DNA of 64,000 bases. Origin: UBA6022 sp038319685. GTDB lineage: Bacteria; Patescibacteriota; Saccharimonadia; Saccharimonadales; Saccharimonadaceae. Both the position numbers and the translations under genes were made by a program. How positions within the stretch are numbered: position 1 is the first letter of the stretch; every line of letters starts with the position of its first letter. The stretch lies in assembly GCA_038319685.1 (NCBI GenBank), contig JBBQDN010000002.1, positions 62,001-126,000 on the forward strand. Direction: 5' to 3'. Below the pieces are notes generated by a model, which worked only from the letters and a program-made list of their open reading frames with translations, was not told the DNA's origin and searched no databases. Below, one piece after another: positions 8,256 through 17,373 of this stretch.

Positions 8256-10037
8256 ATGCGTATTTCAGATGTCACAATCGAAGAACTGTTGAAACGCAGC
8301 GGCGCAGCAACCGCTGAACAACTGACAAGCCTCAAAGATGAGGCTGTTCGTTCAAGGCGTCCCTTGCAAGACCTGGTTATTCAGCACGAGCTTATGAAAG
8401 AACTAGATCTCGTCAAAGCGTTCGCCGAATATACAGGCATCCCTTTTGTCGACATTAATCCTCGTGATATTCCTCAAGAAGTCCTTAATAAGATACCTGA
8501 ACGCATTGCCAGGCAATATAACGCTATTCTTTTCAAAATGGACGAGAACGGCTCGATGCATCTTGCGATGGACGACCCGGATGACGTCCAGGCAGTCGAC
8601 TTTATTCAAAAACAAATTGGCGAAAATACCATTATCTATATCTCAACCCATGACAATATCCTTGCATGTTTGGACAATTATCGTGGTGATGTTAACGAAG
8701 AGCTTAATGATGTCATCGACGTCCAACGCGAAGAAAATAGTCAAAATCAAAAAGTAACTGATGCTGAAATTGCCGAAGATTCACCAATTGCCCAAACAGT
8801 TAACCTCCTTCTTGAATATGCCATCCGTTCAAGTGCAAGCGATATCCACATTGAACCACGTGAAGAATTTGTCCAGATCCGTTATCGTATTGACGGTGTT
8901 TTAAAAGAAGTAAACCGTTTGCCTAGAAACGTTATCGGGGCACTCACCAGTCGTATTAAAATTCTTTCGAACCTAAAAATTGACGAACGTCGTGTTCCGC
9001 AAGATGGTCGGTTTAAAATAAAGGTCGGCGGCAAGCAATACGCCCTTCGCGTGTCGACGCTTCCTGTTGCTGACGGTGAAAAAATCGTTATGCGTATTTT
9101 GGACGAAAGCAATCAAGCAGTGACACTTCGTGATCTTGGTTATTGGGGCAAATCACTGGAAACAATCAGCGATGCAATCACCCAGCCAAACGGTATGGTA
9201 CTTGTTACCGGACCAACGGGATCAGGTAAATCGACCAGTCTGTTTAGTATCTTAACCATGCTCAATACACCTGACGTCAATATATCGACTGTCGAAGACC
9301 CTGTCGAATACAAAATTCCAGGCATTAATCAGACGCAGACAAACGCTAAAGCGGGTATGACCTTTGCGATGGGGCTCCGTGCGCTACTGCGTCAAGATCC
9401 AAATATTATCATGGTAGGAGAGATTCGTGATGGTGAAACTGCTGATCTGGGTGTTCAGGCTGCACTGACCGGACACTTAGTGTTTAGTACACTCCACACC
9501 AATAACGCCGCCACATGTCTCCCGCGTCTTTTGGACATGGGCATCGAACCATTCCTTATTGCAAGTACCGTCAAAGCGATTGTTGGACAGCGCCTGGTTC
9601 GTCGACTTAGCCACGTAACACGCGTAAGTTACCAGCCATCCGAGGAAGAAATAAGTGCAATCATAAGAATGTTCGGCCTAAAGGGAACCCGTGATTTTAA
9701 ATATATTCATGAACTAGAAAAAGAAGCGGCAGAACAAGGTGTCGGCGGAGACACGCCACTGAGTACTGATCCAACCGGTATCAAAACTTTATGGAAACCT
9801 GTTCCAAACGATAATGACGATTCTTCCGCAGATGGCTATAAGGGTCGCATGGGAATTTATGAGGTACTTGGCAACTCACTCGCCATGCAAAAACTCATTA
9901 TCGGCAATGGAACAAGCAATCAGCTTCAGGACCAAGCAATCAGCGAAGGCATGATCACCATGCAAACGGATGGACTCATAAAAGCCCTGCGTGGAGAAAC
10001 AACGATCGAAGAAATTATGCGAGTAACAAGAGAATAA
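8256..10037 (+). CDS. pilB: Type IV pilus assembly ATPase PilB
   Basis: 593 aa. Residues about 1-150 form the GspE/PilB N-terminal domain. The ATPase core has Walker A GPTGSGKST (about 319-327), the Asp box, Walker B IIMVGEIRD (about 384-392) and the His box STLHTNNA. It powers pilus extension at the inner membrane. The zinc-binding tetracysteine motif usual in PilB is absent. Its place is taken by a longer acidic insert (about 455-525) before GYKGRMGIYEVL. It heads the pil operon, with pilC starting 1 nt after its stop. Confidence 0.96.
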   Translation: MRISDVTIEELLKRSGAATAEQLTSLKDEAVRSRRPLQDLVIQHELMKELDLVKAFAEYTGIPFVDINPRDIPQEVLNKIPERIARQYNAILFKMDENGSMHLAMDDPDDVQAVDFIQKQIGENTIIYISTHDNILACLDNYRGDVNEELNDVIDVQREENSQNQKVTDAEIAEDSPIAQTVNLLLEYAIRSSASDIHIEPREEFVQIRYRIDGVLKEVNRLPRNVIGALTSRIKILSNLKIDERRVPQDGRFKIKVGGKQYALRVSTLPVADGEKIVMRILDESNQAVTLRDLGYWGKSLETISDAITQPNGMVLVTGPTGSGKSTSLFSILTMLNTPDVNISTVEDPVEYKIPGINQTQTNAKAGMTFAMGLRALLRQDPNIIMVGEIRDGETADLGVQAALTGHLVFSTLHTNNAATCLPRLLDMGIEPFLIASTVKAIVGQRLVRRLSHVTRVSYQPSEEEISAIIRMFGLKGTRDFKYIHELEKEAAEQGVGGDTPLSTDPTGIKTLWKPVPNDNDDSSADGYKGRMGIYEVLGNSLAMQKLIIGNGTSNQLQDQAISEGMITMQTDGLIKALRGETTIEEIMRVTRE

Positions 10038-10038
10038 C

Positions 10039-11268
10039 ATGGCTAAATTCAGTTACATTGCGACAAACAATAAAAATGCATTCGTTAGAGGGTCGGTTGA
10101 GGCCAATGACCGAGCTGCCGTCATTGCAAACCTGACACGACAAAACATGCGTCCGCTCAGCGTCAAAGAGACCTCAGGCAAAAAAATGCAATTTGATATC
10201 AACAGCCTACTAGGGGGTAATAAAGTAAAAAGTGATGACCTCGTTATGTTTACTCGCCAATTGAGCGCTATGGTCAGTGCTGGTGTTCCACTCCTCCGTT
10301 CATTATCATCACTTGGTGAACATACCGAAAGTACCGGCCTCAAAAAACTCCTGACCAGCGTCATCAAAGACGTCGAAGGTGGTGCGGCACTGGGTGATTC
10401 GCTTGCGAAGTTTCCAAATACATTTTCTGATGTGTATGTAAACATGGTCCGTGCAGGTGAAGCCGCTGGTATCCTTGATGAAATTCTAAAACGGCTTGCA
10501 ATCCAGCAGGAAAAAAACGCCACAATTCGCAAAAAAGTAAAAAGCGCCATGACGTACCCAACAGTTCTAATCGTCATTACTGTTATCGCGTTTTTTGGAC
10601 TGATGCTATTCGTTATTCCACAAATTGGTAAAATCCTCTTAGATCTCGGTGGCCCAGATGCCCAGCTTCCTCCTCTGACACTTGCCATGCTTGCAATAAG
10701 TGGTTTCATGACAAACTTCTGGTACATTGTGTTTCCCGCTATTTTTGGTATTGTTTTTATGGTCCTTAGGTATATCAAGACGCCCCGAGGCAAAGGCCAG
10801 TTTCACGCGCTAATACTTAAAATGCCAGGCGTTAAGGGGATCATTATGAAGGTTGCTGTGGCGCGATTTGCTCGCACCTTCTCGGCACTAATGGGCGCTG
10901 GTGTTCCTGTGCTCGAAGCTCTCCGGGTTACGTCACGCGCTGTCGGCAACTTGGTCTATGAAAATGCCCTGGTTGAAGCAGCAGAATTAGTCAAAAATGG
11001 TGCGCAGCTATCGACAATTATTGAAAAGAATAAACTTTTTCCTGCAATTGTTGCCCAAATGCTTTCGGTAGGTGAAGAAACCGGCCAAACTGACGTAGTA
11101 CTTATTAAAGTTGCAGATTTTTACGAAGAAGAAGTTGATGTTGCAATCGACGGTATTAGCGCTGTTATCGAACCGGTCATGATCGTCATCATGGGATCGA
11201 TGGTTGGGCTAATTGCAGCGAGCGTCATGGGACCAATTGCAGGGCTTGCTCAGAACATCAAAAACTAG
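10039..11268 (+). CDS. pilC: Type IV pilus inner-membrane platform protein PilC
   Basis: 409 aa. Two tandem T2SF/PilC domains (about 70-195 and 275-395) are linked by membrane helices near 170-190, 215-240 and 375-400. The first domain has FTRQLSAMVSAGVPLL and the second has FARTFSALMGAGVPVLEAL, the paired family signature. PilC forms the membrane platform that works with PilB. Confidence 0.96.
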   Translation: MAKFSYIATNNKNAFVRGSVEANDRAAVIANLTRQNMRPLSVKETSGKKMQFDINSLLGGNKVKSDDLVMFTRQLSAMVSAGVPLLRSLSSLGEHTESTGLKKLLTSVIKDVEGGAALGDSLAKFPNTFSDVYVNMVRAGEAAGILDEILKRLAIQQEKNATIRKKVKSAMTYPTVLIVITVIAFFGLMLFVIPQIGKILLDLGGPDAQLPPLTLAMLAISGFMTNFWYIVFPAIFGIVFMVLRYIKTPRGKGQFHALILKMPGVKGIIMKVAVARFARTFSALMGAGVPVLEALRVTSRAVGNLVYENALVEAAELVKNGAQLSTIIEKNKLFPAIVAQMLSVGEETGQTDVVLIKVADFYEEEVDVAIDGISAVIEPVMIVIMGSMVGLIAASVMGPIAGLAQNIKN

Positions 11269-11289
11269 TACATTTTAAAATGCTCATGG

Positions 11290-11295
11290 TATACT
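11290..11295 (+). promoter_or_regulatory. -10 box upstream of pilM
   Basis: TGGTATACT, an extended -10 with TATACT at 11290-11295, leaves a 26-nt leader to pilM. It suggests a second, internal promoter of the pil operon. No clear -35 is seen. Confidence 0.45.
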
Positions 11296-11321
11296 AGCTA
11301 TAGATATACAAATGGGCAAAA

Positions 11322-12377
11322 ATGGCAAAATTATTCTATCACGACAAACCAATCATAGGTCTTGATATCAGTCAAACTGGTATCAAGCTGATGGCTGTTG
11401 ACCCAAAAAAATGGTCAGTATTTGGCTATGGGTCCGTAGACCTTGACCCAGCAAAAATGCAAAAATCACTTGAAGTGAATGATGGGTATTTAGCCGAGAA
11501 TATCGCGTCGTTGGTACATGACAAACTAGTAGGGCAGCTGCCTAGTTCACATGTGACAATGAGTGTCCCTACAGGTCGTACTTTTTCACGAACTTTTATC
11601 CTACCGGTAAAAGCCGAAAAAACCTTACCGGATGCAATCCAAATCGAAGTCGACCAATACATTCCTATTCCTTTTTCGTCGCTGTATGTTGATTACGAGG
11701 TTATCGAACGTACTAAGGAAAATATTACAGTCGTCATGTGCGCTGTCCCAAAAAAACTAGTCGATAGTTGCGTTGCGGCAGCCGAATCAGCAGGATTACG
11801 TCCAACGATGATCGAACCAGGTATTAATGCTATCGCGCGCGTCCTGGAAACAACCGAAGACGGTGATTTAACAACACTCATCGTTGATATTGGATCCGCG
11901 GGTACAGACATCGCCGTTCTCGACAGAGGCGCAATTCGCGTAACTGGCGGTGTTGGCGTTGGAGGTAATACTTTTACACTCGATATTGCGAAAAAACTCA
12001 GTATAACACTTGAAAACGCACATCAGCTAAAAGTCCTAAATGGGCTCAGCACGGGGCCACGTCAGGCCAAAATTACGACCGCACTCCAACCCAGTCTGCA
12101 ACGTATCCTGGCTGAAACACGTAAAGTGGTCCGTTATTACAACGAACGACTCAATGACGACCGTAAGATCGAACAGGTACTTATCGTTGGTGGCGGCAGT
12201 AATGTCCCCGGTATTGGTGATTATTTCACCAACGATCTTGTTATGGCGGCCCGCGTAGCAAGTCCGTGGCAAAGACTTGACTTTGGAAAACTCCCCCAGC
12301 CAAATAAACAATTTCGACCACGGTACATTACTGTTGCGGGCCTCGCGATTATTGACCCAAAGGATATTTGGAAATGA
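11322..12377 (+). CDS. pilM: Type IV pilus assembly protein PilM
   Basis: 351 aa actin-like ATPase. IIGLDISQTGIKLMAV at the N-terminus is the first phosphate-binding loop, followed by TLIVDIGSAGTDIAVL (about 187-202) and VLIVGGGSNVPGI (about 287-299). PilM recruits PilN on the cytoplasmic face. The stop overlaps the pilN start (ATGA). Confidence 0.95.
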   Translation: MAKLFYHDKPIIGLDISQTGIKLMAVDPKKWSVFGYGSVDLDPAKMQKSLEVNDGYLAENIASLVHDKLVGQLPSSHVTMSVPTGRTFSRTFILPVKAEKTLPDAIQIEVDQYIPIPFSSLYVDYEVIERTKENITVVMCAVPKKLVDSCVAAAESAGLRPTMIEPGINAIARVLETTEDGDLTTLIVDIGSAGTDIAVLDRGAIRVTGGVGVGGNTFTLDIAKKLSITLENAHQLKVLNGLSTGPRQAKITTALQPSLQRILAETRKVVRYYNERLNDDRKIEQVLIVGGGSNVPGIGDYFTNDLVMAARVASPWQRLDFGKLPQPNKQFRPRYITVAGLAIIDPKDIWK

Positions 12378-12931
12378 TTAATCTCTTACCCAAGCAGTAT
12401 AAAAAGGATATTAAAGCAGGACGTACAAACCTTCTACTTGTTCGCTATAACCTGCTTATGATAGGTGCTCTTATTTTCACCTTAGCGTCGATGGCTATTC
12501 TGTATTTTTACCTCGGAAATTCCAAGGCAGGCGCCGAGCTGACGATTGCTGATAACAAAACAAAAGTAGGTGAATACGCTGTCGTCGAAACCAAAGCTGC
12601 AGAGTTTCGATCACACCTTACAACAGCGAAACAAATTCTTAATCAAGAAGTAACCTATACAAAAACAGTACTCCAGATAGCCCACCTTATCCCAGCAGGT
12701 GTCGTGATTGATACACTTGCACTTGACCAAAAAACCTTCGGCACGGCAACCGTCATCAGCGCACACTGTAAAACACCCGAGGCAGCAACTGCACTTAAGT
12801 CTTCTTTCCAAGGAAGCCCGCTCCTTTCAAATGTTCATTTTGAAAGTATTACGGTCAACGAAAACGATTCAACCGGCTATCCATATACTGTTGGCCTAAA
12901 TATCACAATAAACAAGGTTGCTATACAATGA
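12374..12931 (+). CDS. pilN: PilN-like fimbrial assembly protein (185 aa)
   Basis: The N-terminal MINLLPKQYKKDI is the characteristic PilN segment that binds PilM. It is followed by one membrane helix (about 24-48) and a periplasmic-type alpha/beta domain. ATG 12374 overlaps the pilM stop. Family length is typical. Confidence 0.92.
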   Translation: MINLLPKQYKKDIKAGRTNLLLVRYNLLMIGALIFTLASMAILYFYLGNSKAGAELTIADNKTKVGEYAVVETKAAEFRSHLTTAKQILNQEVTYTKTVLQIAHLIPAGVVIDTLALDQKTFGTATVISAHCKTPEAATALKSSFQGSPLLSNVHFESITVNENDSTGYPYTVGLNITINKVAIQ

Positions 12932-13521
12932 AAAAAGTAAAGCTCACTGCTGTTTCGTTCCGGCTGATATTATCGGTTCTATTATGTATGATAGCTGCGA
13001 TCATTATAGCTGCTGCTTTGATAGGAACAAGTAAACTAAAGGATTTTTCGACAGAAGTCAGCCAGGCCGCGAGTGACGCCAAAGCAAGCCAGAATAGTAT
13101 TCAAATACTTCAAAAAATTAAACAGGACCTTGATAGCAAAAAGGATGTCGTTGACCGAGCTGCCAGTATTGTTGCCGATTCCAAAGGCTATCAATATCAA
13201 GATCAGATCATCAAAGATCTCAATGGGTATGCGGCGGCATCGGGGCTCACGATAACAAACTTCTCGTTTATTACTCCGGCGACGACTGCAGGAAAACCTA
13301 TCCCTACCACGGGGGCCTCCGCTGCTCCAAGTGGCGTAAAGGCAACATCAGCCTCAATTACCCTTAAGACACCAGTCGACTATATCAAACTCATGCAATT
13401 TATTCATTCAATCGAACAAAACCTTACGAAAATGCAACTTTCACGGCTTACCCTATCAAAAGGAACGGCAAGTAACGAAATATCGACTGATATACTTGAA
13501 ATACAGGTGTATATAAATTAG
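12928..13521 (+). CDS. pilO: PilO-like pilus assembly protein (197 aa)
   Basis: One N-terminal membrane helix (about 10-35), a coiled-coil stretch (about 40-75) and a C-terminal ferredoxin-like domain. Sequence alone is weak, but position after pilN, size and topology fit PilO. ATG overlaps the pilN stop (ATGA). Confidence 0.75.
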   Translation: MKKVKLTAVSFRLILSVLLCMIAAIIIAAALIGTSKLKDFSTEVSQAASDAKASQNSIQILQKIKQDLDSKKDVVDRAASIVADSKGYQYQDQIIKDLNGYAAASGLTITNFSFITPATTAGKPIPTTGASAAPSGVKATSASITLKTPVDYIKLMQFIHSIEQNLTKMQLSRLTLSKGTASNEISTDILEIQVYIN

Positions 13522-13528
13522 GATAATT

Positions 13529-13813
13529 ATGAAAAAATCACTTTCTTTCAACAGTACAGTCATCACCCATACAATACAGCGCTACCATAGTATTATTTTT
13601 ATCATCATCGTGGCGGGTGGTCTTACCCTGCTGATGCTTGAACTGAATAATATCCTTTCAAACTCCAGCGAACAAGTCACGCCCGGTACGGATGGACTTA
13701 GTGCAACATTCGATCAAAAAACAATAGACCGAATCGAAAAACTGCGTACTCGTAACGATAAAACGTCAGACCTTGATCTGTCAGGCGGCCGCATCAATCC
13801 ATTTGTTGAGTAG
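13529..13813 (+). CDS. Small single-pass protein of the pilus operon (94 aa), possible PilP analogue
   Basis: A cytoplasmic N-terminus, one membrane helix (about 23-45) and a short extracytoplasmic tail ending GGRINPFVE. The NPF ending recalls the R-x-D-P-F type segment of PilP/GspC proteins, which sit in the same operon position after PilO. The similarity is too short to assign a name. Confidence 0.6.
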   Translation: MKKSLSFNSTVITHTIQRYHSIIFIIIVAGGLTLLMLELNNILSNSSEQVTPGTDGLSATFDQKTIDRIEKLRTRNDKTSDLDLSGGRINPFVE

Positions 13814-13840
13814 TCGGCCAAAAACGGTTATACTAACTAT

Positions 13841-14419
13841 ATGTTACTACTGGGATCACGACTCAATGATGTATCCGTTATGGGCCTTCAGACAGGCACG
13901 GAACTGGCTCGTACAGTCCGCCCCATCATTAGCCCTGATACCTTAGAAATTCTTGCATACGAGCTTAGCGGTCCTTTGCTCGACATTCACCCATCCCTAC
14001 TTCGGGTGGCTGATGTACGTGAATTTAGCGATATCGGCCTGATTGTTGATTCAAGTGACGAATTTATCGCAACTGATGACGTCATCAAACTGGAAAAAAT
14101 CTATCTACTTGACTTTGTATTGGTTGGAATGAACGTATTTGACGAACGAAAAAGTAAACTCGGTAAAATTACTGATTTTACGATCGAGAGCGGCTCATTC
14201 GTGATTCAACAGCTCAACGTCAAACGACCACTACTAAAAAGCCTGGGGGACACAGAGCTCCTCATTAATCGTTCTCAGATCGTCGAAATTACCAATACTG
14301 CCGTTATTGTCCGTTCGGGCGAAGAAAAACCCGAACCGATCTTACAGGCCGTGCGCACCAGTTATGCCAATCCGTTCCGTAGCTCCGCACCAAGTCCCGA
14401 ACATCTTGATAAAGCTTAG
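13841..14419 (+). CDS. PRC-barrel domain protein (192 aa)
   Basis: Two PRC-barrel-like units: residues about 1-85 (MLLLGSRLNDVSVMG) and about 90-165 (LDFVLVGMNVFDERKSKLGKI). PRC barrels are small beta domains often tied to RNA processing or envelope functions. TATACT at 13829-13834 lies 6 nt before the ATG, predicting its own leaderless transcript rather than read-through from the pil operon. Its stop interlocks with the recX stop by 4 nt. Confidence 0.8.
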   Translation: MLLLGSRLNDVSVMGLQTGTELARTVRPIISPDTLEILAYELSGPLLDIHPSLLRVADVREFSDIGLIVDSSDEFIATDDVIKLEKIYLLDFVLVGMNVFDERKSKLGKITDFTIESGSFVIQQLNVKRPLLKSLGDTELLINRSQIVEITNTAVIVRSGEEKPEPILQAVRTSYANPFRSSAPSPEHLDKA

Positions 14420-15051
14420 TCGTCAGACATAAGGGCCTGTTTAATATCGTCGTACGAAAATCCCTGTCGAGCCAGATAGTTCATCAGTTTTTGATCATCC
14501 GGATATCGACTACGTTTTTTTGCAATGATTTTTGCGATTTCAATCTCGTCAGTACGTACGGATTCACCCAACAGACGATCAATCAGCGCACGATCAACTC
14601 CTTTAGCCCCTAGTTCGGACTGCAACTTACGTTGACTGGCACCCTTGCTGATGCTTCTATTCTCTACCCAATAACGCGCAAACTTTTCATCATCAATATA
14701 TCCTTTTTCAACAAGTCGTTGGAATACTCTGTCGGTTATCTCCGGAGCTATCCCCTTTTTCACTTCACCGAGCTTTGTGCGACTATCGCGCGTTTTACGG
14801 TACAAATAGTCACGGACTTCTTTGCCGCTGTGTAGGCGCATTAGACAGTACTCGAGTGCCCTAGCGTATACCTTACCGAACACACTTTCATGTTCTAGCG
14901 CCGTTAATTCTTCGTCAGTGTAATCCCTACCAATCCTAATACCAAGATCAGCATACTGATAAATATCAAGAGAAAACCGATACACGCCATCAACCATGAC
15001 GTTAATCCGGTCCTTGTCTTTGACCTGAGGTGAAATGGCGGTAATCTTCAT
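14416..15051 (-). CDS. recX: RecX regulator of RecA
   Basis: 211 aa. The family core of three-helix repeats is visible (RALEYCLMRLHSGKEVRDYL, about 65-85; YIDDEKFARYWVENR; GFSYDDIKQAL at the C-terminus). RecX binds the RecA filament and modulates it. It lies 34 nt downstream of recA on the same strand. Confidence 0.92.
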   Translation of the reverse strand: MKITAISPQVKDKDRINVMVDGVYRFSLDIYQYADLGIRIGRDYTDEELTALEHESVFGKVYARALEYCLMRLHSGKEVRDYLYRKTRDSRTKLGEVKKGIAPEITDRVFQRLVEKGYIDDEKFARYWVENRSISKGASQRKLQSELGAKGVDRALIDRLLGESVRTDEIEIAKIIAKKRSRYPDDQKLMNYLARQGFSYDDIKQALMSDD

Positions 15052-15085
15052 ACGTAAAATACCGTCTTCGTCCTAAAAATTACCC

Positions 15086-16126
15086 TTAGACGGCATCAGC
15101 TTCGGCAACTTTTGCGCGAACCTTTTTATCAATCTCTTTGAGGATTGTTGGGTTTTCTTTGAGGTATTTCTTTGTTGCTTCACGACCTTGGCCGATTTTT
15201 GCATCGTTATAGTCAAACCATGCACCAGATTTACCTATAATACCGTGAAGTACCGCAAGATCAAGTACATCACCTGTCTGTGAAATACCTTCGTTGTACA
15301 TGATATCAAATTCAGCGACACGGAATGGGGGCGCGATCTTGTTCTTGACAATCTTTACCTTTGTACGGTTTCCGACGATTTCTTCGCCGTCCTTGATCTG
15401 TCCCGTGCGACGAATATCTAGTCGAACAGAGGCGTAAAACTTCAACGCATTACCACCGGTAGTCGTTTCCGGATTGCCAAACATCACGCCAATTTTCATA
15501 CGAATCTGGTTAATGAATATGACAGTGGTTTTACTTTTACTGATAATACCTGTTAGTTTACGAAGTGCTTGGCTCATCAAACGAGCCTGGAGGCCCATAT
15601 GACTATCGCCCATGTCACCATCAATTTCAGCCTGCGGTACAAGTGCCGCAACTGAGTCAACAACAACAAGGTCGACAGCGTTTGAGCGAACGAGTGTTTC
15701 TGCTATCTCTAGAGCTTGTTCACCGTTATCCGGCTGTGACACCAATAGGTTATCGGTATCAACACCGAGACGCCTAGCGTACGCTGGATCAAGAGCATGT
15801 TCGGCATCGATAAATGCCGCTGTACCACCAAGTTTTTGAACCTCAGCGATAGCATGAAGAGTTAATGTTGTTTTACCTGATGACTCAGGGCCATAAATCT
15901 CAAGAATACGGCCTTTTGGATAACCGCCTCCAAGTGCTAAATCAAGGCTTAGTGCCCCTGATGAAATCAGTTCAACATCAACTTTGTGTGCATCGCCAAG
16001 TTTCATAATTGAACCAGCACCAAATTGACTAGTAATTTGATCCATTGCAAGCCCTAAAGCTTTTAATTTCCCTTCGCTAGTGGTGGATTTTTCTGCCATT
16101 TCCGGTTTTTCGGATTTCTTTGCCAT
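15086..16126 (-). CDS. recA: Recombinase RecA
   Basis: 346 aa. Walker A GPESSGKTT, the LVVVDSVAALVP Walker B region, the MGLQARLMSQALRKLT block and loop L2 (NQIRMKIGVMFGNPETTTGG) are all intact. It catalyses strand exchange. ATG 16126 has GGGGAG 8 nt upstream. The -10 TATAAT is at 16158-16163. No LexA-type operator is visible. Confidence 0.98.
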   Translation of the reverse strand: MAKKSEKPEMAEKSTTSEGKLKALGLAMDQITSQFGAGSIMKLGDAHKVDVELISSGALSLDLALGGGYPKGRILEIYGPESSGKTTLTLHAIAEVQKLGGTAAFIDAEHALDPAYARRLGVDTDNLLVSQPDNGEQALEIAETLVRSNAVDLVVVDSVAALVPQAEIDGDMGDSHMGLQARLMSQALRKLTGIISKSKTTVIFINQIRMKIGVMFGNPETTTGGNALKFYASVRLDIRRTGQIKDGEEIVGNRTKVKIVKNKIAPPFRVAEFDIMYNEGISQTGDVLDLAVLHGIIGKSGAWFDYNDAKIGQGREATKKYLKENPTILKEIDKKVRAKVAEADAV

Positions 16127-16157
16127 AAGTATGTCTCCCCTCACTTATTCTTTCTTT

Positions 16158-16163
16158 ATTATA
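16158..16163 (-). promoter_or_regulatory. -10 box of recA
   Basis: TATAAT on the minus strand, giving a leader of about 25 nt with a good ribosome-binding site. The divergent prepilin promoter TGCTATAAT (16182-16190) lies on the other strand of the same 72-nt spacer. Confidence 0.55.
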
Positions 16164-16198
16164 CGGGTGATAGTAAAAATTTGCTATAATAATAGGTA

Positions 16199-16591
16199 AT
16201 GAGAAAACAGCAAGGCTTTACCGTTATCGAAATCATCGTCGTGATCGTATTTTTAGGTGCGGCCACTGTCCTATTTTTTATGCAACGAGCAAACCTAGCT
16301 ATTTCCCAACGTGATGACCAGCGTAAAGTTGCCATAAATGCCATGTATTACAGCCTCGAGGAAGTTTTTTACGAAAAAAACGGTTATTACCCAACGGCAA
16401 TTGACAGTAAAACACTTCGATCAGTCGATCCAGAACTATTTAATGATCCAAACGGCGTCAAACTTGGCGACGCTAACTCAAATTATCGCTATGATGGCGA
16501 AAACTGCAATGCAGACAAATGCAAAGCTTACACGTTACGTGCCGACCTGGAACGTGAAGACGATTATATTAAAACCAATCGCCGCAAATAA
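16199..16591 (+). CDS. Type IV prepilin-like protein (130 aa)
   Basis: A class III signal: QQGFTVIEIIVVIVFLG, with Gly before the cleavage site, Phe at +1 and Glu at +5, followed by the hydrophobic helix. The C-terminal part has a Cys pair (NCNADKCKAY) that may form a disulfide loop. It is a pilin or pseudopilin for the PilBCMNO machine 2 kb away. The extended -10 TGCTATAAT ends 8 nt before the ATG (leaderless). It converges on the next gene with a 2-nt gap. Confidence 0.85.
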   Translation: MRKQQGFTVIEIIVVIVFLGAATVLFFMQRANLAISQRDDQRKVAINAMYYSLEEVFYEKNGYYPTAIDSKTLRSVDPELFNDPNGVKLGDANSNYRYDGENCNADKCKAYTLRADLEREDDYIKTNRRK

Positions 16592-16593
16592 CG

Positions 16594-17355
16594 TTACTGC
16601 TCGTCGTAATCAACTGGACGGCCGTTTTTAAACGATTCGACTGCATTGTTCAGAAGCGCGATCTGATTTTTCGGATTTGACACATAGTTAAAGCGGTAGG
16701 TCGTCTCGTCACCTTGTGTCGACAAACGAATCGATCCGTAATCAAACATGGTTTGAATAATACCACGCTGCTGATAGCTCGCATCTTCGATATTTGACAG
16801 ACTGACTGTTTGCTCATTGCGTGAAAATAGTGTTATTTGTATTTCCTGAACAACACTTTCATTGGTTAAAAAGAATTTGTTATTTTGGTATACCCACACG
16901 ACGATATACCCACCGATACCAAAAAGCGCTGTAATAAGTAATCCGATCAAAAGCACGACTTCGTAACTCGGAAGTGTCGAGATATCACCGCCGGCCGAAG
17001 CAATAATCAGTGGGTAGCTAAACGTTATTGTTAGGATAACCAACATAAGGAGCGATACGACAAGCACCGGTATCAGGAGGCCAATCGGGTGACGACGGAC
17101 AGCGCTAATAACATATTCAGAATCACTCAGATTGAGGTTTGGATACTTACTCGTTGATTCGTCGTGCTTTGCCTTAAGTTCGGGACCGATTTCTTGTTTG
17201 ACCGGGTCGACCGATCGAGACATGTGCACCATTTGGGGATCGATGAAAGTTTGAACTGGAGGATGAGCATACAGTGGTCGCCCCTGTGCATCGTAGGCAA
17301 CAGGCTGGTCTGCATTGTGCGTCTGGGGTGTCGGAGAAGTTTGGTCAGGATTCAT
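16594..17355 (-). CDS. Membrane protein with bacterial PH domain (253 aa)
   Basis: A Pro/Gln-rich cytoplasmic N-terminus (about 1-85) is followed by two membrane helices (about 95-120 and 135-158), then a bacterial PH (YdbS/YdbT-like) domain (about 160-240) with FFLTNESVVQEI and VSLSNIEDASYQQ. Role unknown. The -10 TATACT lies 6 nt before ATG 17355 (leaderless). Confidence 0.75.
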   Translation of the reverse strand: MNPDQTSPTPQTHNADQPVAYDAQGRPLYAHPPVQTFIDPQMVHMSRSVDPVKQEIGPELKAKHDESTSKYPNLNLSDSEYVISAVRRHPIGLLIPVLVVSLLMLVILTITFSYPLIIASAGGDISTLPSYEVVLLIGLLITALFGIGGYIVVWVYQNNKFFLTNESVVQEIQITLFSRNEQTVSLSNIEDASYQQRGIIQTMFDYGSIRLSTQGDETTYRFNYVSNPKNQIALLNNAVESFKNGRPVDYDEQ

Positions 17356-17373
17356 AGTAATAGTATACTCGAA

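Noticed and set aside
10053..10793. A 246-codon open frame antisense to pilC
   Set aside because: It lies wholly inside pilC and has no ribosome-binding site or family motif. Its composition (Ser/Ile/Arg-rich) is what the opposite strand of a coding region gives.
15060..16200. LexA/SOS box before recA (and before the polymerase cassette at 59911)
   Set aside because: I could not find a GAAC-N4-GTTC or CTG-N10-CAG type palindrome at a sensible position.
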